From positions 1 through 64,000 of the forward strand of contig JBAQQX010000002.1 of the NCBI GenBank assembly GCA_049295575.1: 64,000 nucleotides of DNA, in the 5' to 3' direction. Below, in pieces: positions 1 to 7,099 of this stretch; position 1 is the stretch's first letter; each line of letters opens with the position of its first letter. Under the pieces are notes generated by a model. It was not told the origin of the DNA, ran no database searches, and saw only the letters and a program-made list of their open reading frames with translations. Made by a program: the position numbers and the translations under genes. The stretch is from UBA6022 sp049295575 (lineage in GTDB: Bacteria > Patescibacteriota > Saccharimonadia > Saccharimonadales > Saccharimonadaceae).

Positions 1-50
1 GCGCAAGATGCGCAGCGTCACGATCAGACTACTTCAACCTCGTTAATTAG

Positions 51-59
51 TGCTATAAT
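51..59 (+). promoter_or_regulatory. Extended -10 promoter of mscL
   Basis: TGCTATAAT reads as a TGn-extended -10. It overlaps the left arm of a terminator-like hairpin (58-82), and the mscL Shine-Dalgarno AAGGGAG (74-80) lies in the right arm of the same hairpin. Confidence 0.75.
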
Positions 60-82
60 CTCCCTTGTAACTAAAGGGAGAT
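58..82 (+). terminator. Terminator-like hairpin of the gene left of the window
   Basis: ATCTCCCTT and AAGGGAGAT pair perfectly over 9 bp around a 7-nt loop and are followed by a T run. A transcript starting at the mscL promoter would lack the left arm, so the hairpin can only form in read-through RNA from upstream. Confidence 0.6.
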
Positions 83-88
83 TTTTTT

Positions 89-532
89 ATGGCAGATAAA
101 AAGCCAATAAAGAAGACGGCCACAAAAACGGCTGCAGCAAAACCAGCAACAAAGAAGGCGAAAGTTGTCTCTCGCGTACAGCAGGGTGCTGCTGCGATTA
201 AAGGACAGGGTGGAGGATTTCTGATCTTTGTTCGCGAACAGGGCGTTGTCGGTCTTGCTGTTGGTCTTGCAATTGGTACTGCGGCGGGTGCAGCCGTTAA
301 GACAATTGTCGACCAGTTAGTAGCACCAGTTGTCGCGCTTCTTACACAAGGCGTCGATCTCAATAGCCTTAAGTGGGTGATTATTGCTAAGACTGCTGAC
401 AAACCAGAAGTGGCGATTGGATGGGGTATGATCATCTCAGCACTCATCACCTTGCTTGCAACGGCAGCTGTTGTATACTGGGCGGTTCATCTGGCGAAGC
501 TTGATCGTCTTGATAAAAAGAAGGGTGCATAG
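89..532 (+). CDS. mscL: MscL-like mechanosensitive channel
   Basis: This 147-residue protein is probably a large-conductance mechanosensitive channel, which opens under membrane tension after osmotic downshock. A Lys/Ala-rich cytoplasmic head (residues 1-45) precedes a glycine- and alanine-patterned first membrane helix (about 54-75, motif GLAVGLAIGTAAG) and a second helix near 115-135 with GWGMIISALI, matching the two-helix MscL layout. The ATG at 89 follows AAGGGAG with 8 nt spacing. The basic N-terminal head is much longer than in Escherichia coli MscL, where an amphipathic helix sits close to the start. The gene stands alone between two terminators. Confidence 0.7.
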   Translation: MADKKPIKKTATKTAAAKPATKKAKVVSRVQQGAAAIKGQGGGFLIFVREQGVVGLAVGLAIGTAAGAAVKTIVDQLVAPVVALLTQGVDLNSLKWVIIAKTADKPEVAIGWGMIISALITLLATAAVVYWAVHLAKLDRLDKKKGA

Positions 533-550
533 AATCCGTCTCTTTATCTA

Positions 551-580
551 AAAACCACCTCAATGTTGAGGTGGTTTTTT
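551..580 (+). terminator. Intrinsic terminator of mscL
   Basis: AAAACCACCTCAA pairs with TTGAGGTGGTTTT and is followed by a T run. Its right arm carries TTGAGG (566-571), placed 17 nt before the msrB -10, so it may double as the -35 of msrB. Confidence 0.9.
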
Positions 581-588
581 AATGAGCG

Positions 589-594
589 TATACT
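589..594 (+). promoter_or_regulatory. -10 of msrB, leaderless spacing
   Basis: TATACT is followed by exactly 6 nt and then ATG, so transcription would begin on the start codon. The possible -35 is TTGAGG at 566-571. Confidence 0.75.
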
Positions 595-600
595 AAAGGT

Positions 601-996
601 ATGAATATGCGTGATAAAACCGAGAGTGAATGGGAAGACGAGCTGACGCCCGAGCAGTATCATATACTGCGAGAGAAGGGAACGGAGCTGCCATTTTCGG
701 GCGAGTATGACTCATTATTTGACGCAGGCACATATAGTTGTGCGGCGTGTGGCACAAAGTTATTCGACAGCGAAACGAAGTTTGATGCTGAGTGCGGCTG
801 GCCGAGTTTTTACGATGCGATCGAAGGTACTGTTGAGCTACATGAAGACGACAGCCTTGGCACAGTACGTACTGAAGTGACCTGTGCGACCTGTGGCGGC
901 CATCTTGGCCATGTATTTGAAGGTGAAGGTTTAGGTACGCCAACTGACCAGCGTTACTGTATTAATTCTTTGAGTCTGCAGTTTACAGAGGACTAG
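601..996 (+). CDS. msrB: Peptide-methionine (R)-S-oxide reductase
   Basis: MsrB reduces methionine-R-sulfoxide in oxidised proteins. The 131-residue protein has the family blocks GWPSFY, CATCGGHLGHVFE and RYCINS, the last holding the catalytic cysteine. Two CxxC pairs (CAAC near 47-50 and CATC near 99-102) form the structural zinc site, retained here although other enzymes in the window have lost their metal ligands. There is no Shine-Dalgarno; the -10 is 6 nt upstream, so ATG 601 is preferred over the in-frame ATG two codons later. No msrA is fused or adjacent. Confidence 0.95.
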   Translation: MNMRDKTESEWEDELTPEQYHILREKGTELPFSGEYDSLFDAGTYSCAACGTKLFDSETKFDAECGWPSFYDAIEGTVELHEDDSLGTVRTEVTCATCGGHLGHVFEGEGLGTPTDQRYCINSLSLQFTED

Positions 997-1012
997 CTCA
1001 TCCCGAGTATGC

Positions 1013-1018
1013 AATAAT
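1013..1018 (+). promoter_or_regulatory. Possible -10 of orn
   Basis: TGCAATAAT (1010-1018) reads as a TGn-extended -10 with one mismatch and ends 7 nt before the ATG of orn. Confidence 0.5.
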
Positions 1019-1025
1019 ACATACA

Positions 1026-1589
1026 ATGGATAAAAAATTAGCAAACAAGAAAATTGATCGCATCCTTTGGGTGGATCTAGAAATGACCGGCTTGGATCCA
1101 ATCGAGGATCGAATCTTGGAAGTCGCTGCTATCGTGACTGACTGGAAGTTTAATGAACTAGCAACCTACGAAGGTGTTATAAAAGTTGGTCCGCGCCTGC
1201 TCGAGCGCCGAATGCAGGTAGGTAAGGCATTTTGGGACGCAAATCCTGAAGCGCGCGACGGCCTCATTACGCAAAACCTTGAAAAAGGTCGCTCGGGCCG
1301 AACCATTGAGAACGAGCTACTGGCATTTATCGATGAGCATTTTGACAAGGATACGCCAGTTCTTCTCGCGGGCAACTCAATTCATCAGGATCGTCGTTTT
1401 ATTGTGAACGAATGGAACCGTCTTGATGCACGGCTTCATTACCGTATGCTCGACGTAACTGCATGGAAAGTAGTGTTTGAAGGTAAGTATAAGAAGAAAT
1501 TTGCTAAACCGGAAGAACACCGGGCGCTTGGTGATATTCGCGGTTCGATTATGGAACTTCAGTATTATCTTGCTAAAATAAAAGCATGA
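1026..1589 (+). CDS. orn: Oligoribonuclease
   Basis: Orn is a 3'-5' exonuclease that finishes RNA decay by degrading 2-5 nt oligonucleotides. The 187-residue protein matches the family over its whole length: WVDLEMTGLD near the N terminus gives the first Asp and Glu of the DEDDh site, GNSIHQDRRF the next Asp, and HRALGDIRGS the catalytic His and last Asp. The start is leaderless, with a -10-like hexamer 7 nt upstream. Its stop overlaps the start of the next gene (ATGA), indicating co-translation with the YjbR protein. Confidence 0.95.
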   Translation: MDKKLANKKIDRILWVDLEMTGLDPIEDRILEVAAIVTDWKFNELATYEGVIKVGPRLLERRMQVGKAFWDANPEARDGLITQNLEKGRSGRTIENELLAFIDEHFDKDTPVLLAGNSIHQDRRFIVNEWNRLDARLHYRMLDVTAWKVVFEGKYKKKFAKPEEHRALGDIRGSIMELQYYLAKIKA

Positions 1590-1939
1590 CACATACCGAC
1601 GTTGAACAATACCTTTTAAGTTTCCCGAATACGTGGCTCGATTTTCCATTCGGCGAAGATACTTTTGTATATAAAATTGGACACAAAGAAACTGGCGAGG
1701 GCAAGATGTTTGCCATTATTCAAGGCGACAGCAAGCCGCTTCGCCTGAGTTTGAAATGTGACCCACAGCTTGCTGAGATCCTACGTGAAAAATATGAGAC
1801 AGTACTCCCTGGCTATCACCTAAATAAGAAACATTGGAATACGATCCTATGTACCGGACAAATGCCAGAAGATGAATTGTTCGATCTCGTTCGACTAAGC
1901 TACCGACTCGTATCGGGCGAAGAAGTCGCAACCGTTTAA
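1586..1939 (+). CDS. MmcQ/YjbR family protein
   Basis: This 117-residue protein belongs to the MmcQ/YjbR family, a small double-wing fold related to MotA-type DNA-binding domains whose role is not settled. Features seen are the opening SFPNTWLDFPFGEDTFVYKIG, the central block with LSLKCDP, and the late GYHLNKKHWNT, all typical of the family. Its start overlaps the orn stop by 4 nt, so it is the second gene of that operon. Its stop overlaps by 3 nt the stop of the convergent gene on the other strand. Confidence 0.8.
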   Translation: MTHTDVEQYLLSFPNTWLDFPFGEDTFVYKIGHKETGEGKMFAIIQGDSKPLRLSLKCDPQLAEILREKYETVLPGYHLNKKHWNTILCTGQMPEDELFDLVRLSYRLVSGEEVATV

Positions 1940-2547
1940 GCGTTAGCGGCGTTTAGCTCTGAAAATCTTTCCTGGAGTGGCTGAATGTTCTTATAGGACG
2001 TATCGAGGAATGTCTTGAGAGACTGACTCGATGTCCTACTATAGAGATCTTTCATTTGAATAATAATTGTCTCGAGTTGATATGACATCTCGCGAGCATA
2101 GATGCGATCGTACGTTGCGTTTAAGCGAGCGTCTTCAAGTGCTGCTTTGATTGTCTCGCCGTTTTCTTTAGCAACGATTGCCCTATCGAGCTTCTCGGCA
2201 TTAGCGCCGCTTAGCTTTAGCGGCTCGGCGATATCACGATTGGTGTTTGCAAGAAGAATAGTGAGACTGCCATTGATAGAGCGAAGTTCGCTTGATTTAA
2301 GATTTCTCTGGGCATCAGTGGCGATTGTCTCTGTCGTCGCAAGACGGGCAGCGAGTTGTTGGATATTAGGTTTTGATCCAGCAGACAGGCTACTGAAAAT
2401 AACCAAGATAATTGTAAGTAGGGTGGCGATCCCAAGGATCAACGCAATTAGTCGAAACTTTGGATCAAATTGCTTCTTGTGTGACTGAGGCGCAATCTGA
2501 TTGAGATAGTCGATCGAATAGTTTTGTGGTTGTTGATCTGGGTACAT
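1936..2547 (-). CDS. Membrane-anchored protein of unknown function
   Basis: I do not recognise this family. The 203-residue protein has a Pro/Gln-rich cytoplasmic start (MYPDQQPQ), one membrane helix near residues 36-57 (LIALILGIATLLTIILVIF) and a mostly helical, charged exterior domain. The start at 2547 is preferred over an upstream in-frame codon because TTAAAT (2557-2562, preceded by TGC) lies 9 nt before it. It is divergent from dnaG. Confidence 0.6.
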   Translation of the reverse strand: MYPDQQPQNYSIDYLNQIAPQSHKKQFDPKFRLIALILGIATLLTIILVIFSSLSAGSKPNIQQLAARLATTETIATDAQRNLKSSELRSINGSLTILLANTNRDIAEPLKLSGANAEKLDRAIVAKENGETIKAALEDARLNATYDRIYAREMSYQLETIIIQMKDLYSRTSSQSLKTFLDTSYKNIQPLQERFSELNAANA

Positions 2548-2588
2548 AGTGTCTTCATTTAAGCACAAACACTAACAGAGGTAAAGAG

Positions 2589-2597
2589 TGCTATACT
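2589..2597 (+). promoter_or_regulatory. Extended -10 of dnaG, leaderless spacing
   Basis: TGCTATACT ends 6 nt before ATG 2604. This argues against the in-frame GTG at 2598, which directly follows the hexamer. Confidence 0.8.
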
Positions 2598-2603
2598 GTG
2601 AGT

Positions 2604-4361
2604 ATGCAGGATGCTAAAGAAGAAGTCCGCGCCAAGCTCAATATTGAGGACATAATTGGCGAATACGTGGTGCTCAAACGAGCGGGGCGTAACTTCAAGG
2701 GACTTAGTCCATTTAGTGCTGAAAAGACGCCGAGTTTTGTCGTTAGTCCCGACAAACACATCTGGCACGACTTTTCGTCGGGTCGTGGTGGCGATATCTT
2801 TACTTTTGTCATGGAAGTCGAGGGAATGGACTTTCGTCAGGCGCTCGAGCACCTCGCTCGTAAAGCAGGAGTGGATCTGACTGTCTATGACAACAAGGGC
2901 AGTCAGGAGATTGCCCAGAAGAAAAAGCATTTGTTACGGGCGCATGATTTGGCTGCGAACTATTACCAGCATTCCCTATTGAAGAACCAACATGCGCTCG
3001 AATATGTTTTTGGCAAACGTGGACTCAGTAAGGAGATTGTTCAAGAATTTCGAATTGGCTATGCTCCAACGACGGGCGACGCGCTCGTGAAGTTCTTGTC
3101 CCTCAAGGGCTATACCAGCAAAGATCTAGCTGAAGCTGGCCTGACGAATCGTTTTGGCGGTGATATGTTCCGTGGGCGCATGATGGTGCCGCTCATGGAC
3201 AGCGTGGGGCAGGTGATTGGCTTTACGGCTCGTATTATCACCGATGATCCAAAGGCGCCTAAATATCTCAATACGCCACAGACAATTCTCTATGATAAAG
3301 GCCGACATGTGTTTGGCCTCAGTCAGGCAAAAGAAGCGATTCGAACAAATGATTACGCTGTGATTGTCGAGGGAAATCTCGATGTTGTTAGTAGCCATCA
3401 AGCAGGTATCACGGGAGTTGTAGCGACTGCAGGTACGGCTATGACCGAGCATCATCTGCGCGCATTACGTCGACTTAGTGGAAATGTTCGACTGGCATTT
3501 GACGGCGACAAAGCGGGTCTTGCGGCAACCGAGCGTGCGATTCCCATTGCTCAGGAGACCGGTGTGGATCTGACAATCATTAGCCTGCCTGGTGACGCAA
3601 AAGATCCAGACGAACTTATTCAACAAGACCCCGCCCTTTGGCAGCGTGCAATCGATACTGCCGAGCCTGTCATCGACTGGGTATTGGCTCAGTACTCCGC
3701 AAGAGAAGATGTCACGACGGCCGCCGGCAAGCGCGCCTTTACGACCGCCGCTCTAACAGTTATTGGCTCACTCAAGGATGATGTCGAACGTGAACATTAT
3801 ATGCAGAAGATAGCGGGTATGATCAATGCCTCGACCGATGCTCTCAAGTCGAAGCTCGCCGGTATGAATGATGCGTCCATAAAGCAAGCCCCGATGAAGC
3901 AGGTTAGTGCGAATCGTAGTGAACTGACCACCGACGAAGCGGCCTACCAAGATAATGTTCTTTCCGCGGCGCTCGCGGACGGTGCGACACATGAACTTTT
4001 TGCGCATATTGATCCATCGATGTTTGTTGGTGAGGAACGCCGGGCGGTAGTGGATTATCTTGTTACTCATGGTGGCAAGGCGATTACCGACACCCCTAAG
4101 GAGTTGCAAAAGTACGATACCTATGTGAAAATAGTATTACTAAAGGCCGACGCTCGCTATGCCGACTGGAACGATCAAGATCGTTACTTCGAAACGGCTC
4201 GATTGCTCCGCCAAGTTGCAACAAAACACAAGGAAAAACAAAAAGATATATTAACCGATCAGCTACGCGAGGCCGAGACGACCGGCGACGAAGCAAAGGC
4301 GACTGAGATTCGTACGCAGCTGTACACACTCATTAAGGAGATTAATAGTGGTAAAAAGTAA
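2604..4361 (+). CDS. dnaG: DNA primase without zinc ligands
   Basis: DnaG makes RNA primers for replication. The 585-residue protein has the N-terminal zinc-finger fold, the RNA polymerase domain with TOPRIM motifs (VEGNLDV near 253, AFDGDKAG near 303) and a C-terminal helicase-binding region. The finger keeps its framework (PFSAEKTPSF, HDFSSGRGGD), but all four zinc ligands of the CHC2 class are replaced: Ser35, Ser38, Asp56 and Ser59 stand where Cys, His, Cys and Cys are expected. The catalytic acidic residues remain. The gene overlaps rpoD by 14 nt, the classical dnaG-rpoD pair. Confidence 0.95.
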   Translation: MQDAKEEVRAKLNIEDIIGEYVVLKRAGRNFKGLSPFSAEKTPSFVVSPDKHIWHDFSSGRGGDIFTFVMEVEGMDFRQALEHLARKAGVDLTVYDNKGSQEIAQKKKHLLRAHDLAANYYQHSLLKNQHALEYVFGKRGLSKEIVQEFRIGYAPTTGDALVKFLSLKGYTSKDLAEAGLTNRFGGDMFRGRMMVPLMDSVGQVIGFTARIITDDPKAPKYLNTPQTILYDKGRHVFGLSQAKEAIRTNDYAVIVEGNLDVVSSHQAGITGVVATAGTAMTEHHLRALRRLSGNVRLAFDGDKAGLAATERAIPIAQETGVDLTIISLPGDAKDPDELIQQDPALWQRAIDTAEPVIDWVLAQYSAREDVTTAAGKRAFTTAALTVIGSLKDDVEREHYMQKIAGMINASTDALKSKLAGMNDASIKQAPMKQVSANRSELTTDEAAYQDNVLSAALADGATHELFAHIDPSMFVGEERRAVVDYLVTHGGKAITDTPKELQKYDTYVKIVLLKADARYADWNDQDRYFETARLLRQVATKHKEKQKDILTDQLREAETTGDEAKATEIRTQLYTLIKEINSGKK

Positions 4362-5346
4362 AGATACTGAAGAGAAAGTTGTTGACGAAGGTGTGATTGA
4401 CGCAAGTGGTGGACCACTAAGCGACATCGATGAACCGGCGATTGATGAACTGATTGACGAAGAAGAAGACGATATTGATACGCTTAATAGCGGCCAGTAT
4501 TTTGATGACGTGTCTGATGACAGCGTCCGTCTTTACTTACGTGAGATTGGTAAGATTCCACTTCTAAACTCCGAAGAGGAGCTAGCGCTAGCTCAAAAAG
4601 TCGTGGCTGGTGATAAAAAAGCTAAAGACAAGATGGCCGAGGCGAATATGCGTCTTGTCGTATCGATTGCTAAGCGCTACTCGGGCCGTGGGCTTGATTT
4701 CCTTGACCTTATTCAAGAAGGTAACACTGGCTTGTTACGTGCTGTTGAGAAATTTGACCCGGACAAGGGCTTTAAGTTTTCAACGTACGCAACATGGTGG
4801 ATTCGCCAGGCGATTACGCGTGCGATTGCTGATCAGGCACGTACAATCCGTATTCCTGTGCACATGGTGGAGACAATCAATAAGTTGCTTCGTACTCAGC
4901 GTCGTATGACCCAGGAGCTTAACCGTGAGCCGACCATCGAAGAGCTTGGTAAAGAGCTTGAAATGGAGCCGGAAAAAGTTGAATACGTTATCAAGATCAA
5001 GCAAGACATTACCTCACTTGATGCAGGTGTTGGTCGTGACGGTGAAGATGAAGACTCGGTTCTCGGTGACTTTATTGAAGATGAAGATGGTGCAACACCC
5101 GAAGAGTCGGCAACAAGCCAACTTCTTAAAGAGCAGGTTCAGGCCGTACTTTCAACATTGTCTGAGCGTGAGCAGAAGATTATTAAGATGCGTTTTGGAC
5201 TCGAGAACGGTAAGAGCCACACCCTCGAAGAGGTTGGACAGGAATTTGCCGTAACGCGTGAGCGTATTCGTCAAATCGAAGCTAAGGCGCTCGCTAAGCT
5301 TCGCAAGCACAAAGATGCTAAGAAGCTTCATGAATACCTAGGGTAA
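4348..5346 (+). CDS. rpoD: Primary sigma factor RpoD/SigA
   Basis: This is the housekeeping sigma-70. The 332-residue protein has an acidic N terminus (residues 1-55) in place of a full region 1.1. Region 1.2 (DSVRLYLREIG), region 2 (NMRLVVSIAKRY, DLIQEGNTGLLRAVEKFD, FSTYATWWIRQAI), region 3, and region 4 with the VTRERIRQIEAKAL helix-turn-helix follow. The start is GTG 4348, 7 nt after AAGGAG (4335-4340) inside dnaG. It should read the TATAAT-like promoters described across this window. Confidence 0.97.
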   Translation: MVKSKDTEEKVVDEGVIDASGGPLSDIDEPAIDELIDEEEDDIDTLNSGQYFDDVSDDSVRLYLREIGKIPLLNSEEELALAQKVVAGDKKAKDKMAEANMRLVVSIAKRYSGRGLDFLDLIQEGNTGLLRAVEKFDPDKGFKFSTYATWWIRQAITRAIADQARTIRIPVHMVETINKLLRTQRRMTQELNREPTIEELGKELEMEPEKVEYVIKIKQDITSLDAGVGRDGEDEDSVLGDFIEDEDGATPEESATSQLLKEQVQAVLSTLSEREQKIIKMRFGLENGKSHTLEEVGQEFAVTRERIRQIEAKALAKLRKHKDAKKLHEYLG

Positions 5347-5360
5347 TAGCCCTCCTCAAT

Positions 5361-5391
5361 AAAACACCCTCGTAAAATACGGGGGTGTTTT
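5361..5391. terminator. Bidirectional terminator between rpoD and the pilin gene
   Basis: AAAACACCCTCG pairs with CGGGGGTGTTTT, with a T run on one side and A run on the other, so it can serve both convergent units. Confidence 0.9.
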
Positions 5392-5410
5392 ATATGCTAC
5401 TTAACATCCG

Positions 5411-6040
5411 TTAGTCAGCGATGACCATGTAATTCATAAAATACGGAGAGGCGGCGACAGTATTTGAGCTGCAGGTATTAGCGCCGCCATCAAAGCTAGT
5501 CAACTTACTGCTTTCGTCTTTTGTCTCGAGTCGAGCGTAGATTATACTGATCGTGTCACCGTTGTAAGTACACGTGTACTTCATATATGCGTATCCTGTT
5601 TTTGTACATGTATATCCCGGTGCGGCTGTGCCAGTAGTGGAGGCGCATCCGGTAGGGTCTACGAAGCTATCATTTAAGTATCCTTTAAATGTTAGGCAGT
5701 GTAGTACGGAGACTGAGTAGTTGGTTGTGCTGGTAGTCTCGTAGTTAAACCAGCCAGCCCCTGCGTTACTAGAGCCGCCACCCATTGGTATAGTGTTTGT
5801 CGGTGGATTCTCGTAGCGGCCGCAGTCGGCTTTTACACCACCAACAGTTTGTACGTCGTGGCCTACTTTAGTGCGGTAGAGCTTAATTGCATCGGCGATT
5901 TCGTGAAGGTCATTTATGCGGTCGGCATCGCGCGCCTGTGCCTGGACACCGTTATATGCCACGATAGTAATACTTGCGAGGATGCCAATTACGGCGACGG
6001 TGACGATAAGTTCAACGATCGTAAAGCCTAGTTTTTTCAT
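5411..6040 (-). CDS. Type IV pilin-like protein
   Basis: The 209-residue protein starts with a class III leader: MKKLG, then the processed FTIVELIVTVAVIGILASIT hydrophobic helix with Glu at position +5, as prepilin peptidase substrates have. A Ser/Thr/Gly-rich globular domain with several cysteines (two in TGCASTTG and YTCTKTG) follows. GGTGG lies upstream of the ATG. It is 18 nt downstream of the kinase gene on the same strand and is probably co-transcribed with it. It diverges more than the tandem pilins at 31.4 kb and is likely a minor pilin. Confidence 0.9.
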   Translation of the reverse strand: MKKLGFTIVELIVTVAVIGILASITIVAYNGVQAQARDADRINDLHEIADAIKLYRTKVGHDVQTVGGVKADCGRYENPPTNTIPMGGGSSNAGAGWFNYETTSTTNYSVSVLHCLTFKGYLNDSFVDPTGCASTTGTAAPGYTCTKTGYAYMKYTCTYNGDTISIIYARLETKDESSKLTSFDGGANTCSSNTVAASPYFMNYMVIAD

Positions 6041-6058
6041 GATCCACCCTGTCTTTGT

Positions 6059-6634
6059 TTAGTTGTAGAAGTTGATGTGTTCGAGCTCGGTGTCAATTTG
6101 TTCATGGAAACGGTCAAGATTGCCGTCATTCATAATGTAGTGATCAGCAATGGCGATCGGGCCGCCTTTTTCGAGATTTTCAATTTCAGACCAATCGCGC
6201 TGGTTGGCTTCTTCAAGCGTATACGGACGCTCAGTTCGCTGTGTTAGGCGACGATGACGCAGGTGCTTTGGCGCAACGACCGCAACGGTAGTGAGTTCGC
6301 CAGGAAACTCTCTTTTTAGGATTTTATATTCTGTCCAGGTATAGAGTCCATCGGCGATAATTCGACGTTGGCCGGCATCTATAAGGTCATTGATTTGTGT
6401 GACGATACGCTTAACGACAAAGTCTTTGCCTTCACGCTCACGAATTTCTTCGCGGAAGATTGTTTCACTTTCAGCTGTCCGTTCGATGCCGGCTTCTTCC
6501 ATTGTCTGGTAAATAACGCCACCAAAGTATACTTTTGGGTAGCCTTTAGCGGTGAGATAATCGACGGCTGTGCTCTTGCCACTACCGGTCAGACCGACGA
6601 GTGCAACGATTTTTACATTTTCATGGTGTTTCAT
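6059..6634 (-). CDS. P-loop kinase of dephospho-CoA kinase-like type
   Basis: The 191-residue protein has a Walker A loop LVGLTGSGKST near residues 9-19 and the layout of nucleoside-kinase-like P-loop proteins (FREEIREREGKDFVVKR, RRIIADGLYTWTEY, RHRRLTQRTERPYT). It resembles the archaeal dephospho-CoA-kinase-like ATPases; the substrate is not known. ATG 6634 is chosen because TATACT lies 7 nt upstream, and the longer reading frame would begin before that promoter. It leads the minus-strand unit that continues into the pilin. Confidence 0.7.
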   Translation of the reverse strand: MKHHENVKIVALVGLTGSGKSTAVDYLTAKGYPKVYFGGVIYQTMEEAGIERTAESETIFREEIREREGKDFVVKRIVTQINDLIDAGQRRIIADGLYTWTEYKILKREFPGELTTVAVVAPKHLRHRRLTQRTERPYTLEEANQRDWSEIENLEKGGPIAIADHYIMNDGNLDRFHEQIDTELEHINFYN

Positions 6635-6641
6635 TACCTTT

Positions 6642-6647
6642 AGTATA
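6642..6647 (-). promoter_or_regulatory. -10 of the P-loop kinase gene
   Basis: On the minus strand TATACT ends 7 nt before the ATG at 6634, the leaderless arrangement. Confidence 0.7.
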
Positions 6648-6735
6648 CCAAATAGATAGCGCCTATGCTTGTGAATAGCGGGTGAGGTGAGTATGATAGC
6701 CTCATAATCTACCATAAACGACAAGAGGAGTTGCT

Positions 6736-7074
6736 ATGGAACGGGAAGTGATGCAGGAGCGTAGACAAGAACGAGCACCTAAGGCGCTAAGCCAGGCGAA
6801 GAAGCAGGAGTTGGCAGTGCTTGCTCTTACGGAAGTTGCAGCGAATGATGATGAGCCGTTGGCATGGCAAGCAGATGCGCTGTGTGCTCAGACGAATCCC
6901 GAGGCATTCTTCCCTGAAAAGGGCGGATCAACACGCGATGCGAAAAAGGTCTGTGGTAATTGTGATGTTCGTTCAACCTGTCTTGACTATGCAGTGAGTA
7001 ACGACGAACGATTTGGCATCTGGGGTGGTCTTAGTGAGCGTGAGCGCCGTAAACTGCGTCGTCGCGCCTCTTAG
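6736..7074 (+). CDS. whiB: WhiB-family iron-sulfur regulator
   Basis: WhiB-like proteins bind a [4Fe-4S] cluster and partner the primary sigma factor to control transcription. The 112-residue protein has the four cluster cysteines Cys50, Cys73, Cys76 and Cys82 in C-x22-C-x2-C-x5-C spacing. The turn GIWGG (94-98) and a basic C-terminal tail ERERRKLRRR follow. The charged N-terminal 35 residues are extra. GAGGAG (6725-6730) precedes ATG 6736. The family is otherwise known mainly from Actinobacteria and their phages. It is monocistronic between the kinase and polA. Confidence 0.95.
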   Translation: MEREVMQERRQERAPKALSQAKKQELAVLALTEVAANDDEPLAWQADALCAQTNPEAFFPEKGGSTRDAKKVCGNCDVRSTCLDYAVSNDERFGIWGGLSERERRKLRRRAS

Positions 7075-7084
7075 CCACCTCAGA

Positions 7085-7093
7085 TGATATACT
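7085..7093 (+). promoter_or_regulatory. Extended -10 of polA, leaderless spacing
   Basis: TGATATACT ends 6 nt before ATG 7100; no Shine-Dalgarno is present. Confidence 0.8.
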
Positions 7094-7099
7094 GAGACT

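Noticed and set aside
2598..2603. GTG 2598 as dnaG start
   Set aside because: It abuts the -10 hexamer; ATG 2604 has the 6-nt spacing shared by other genes.
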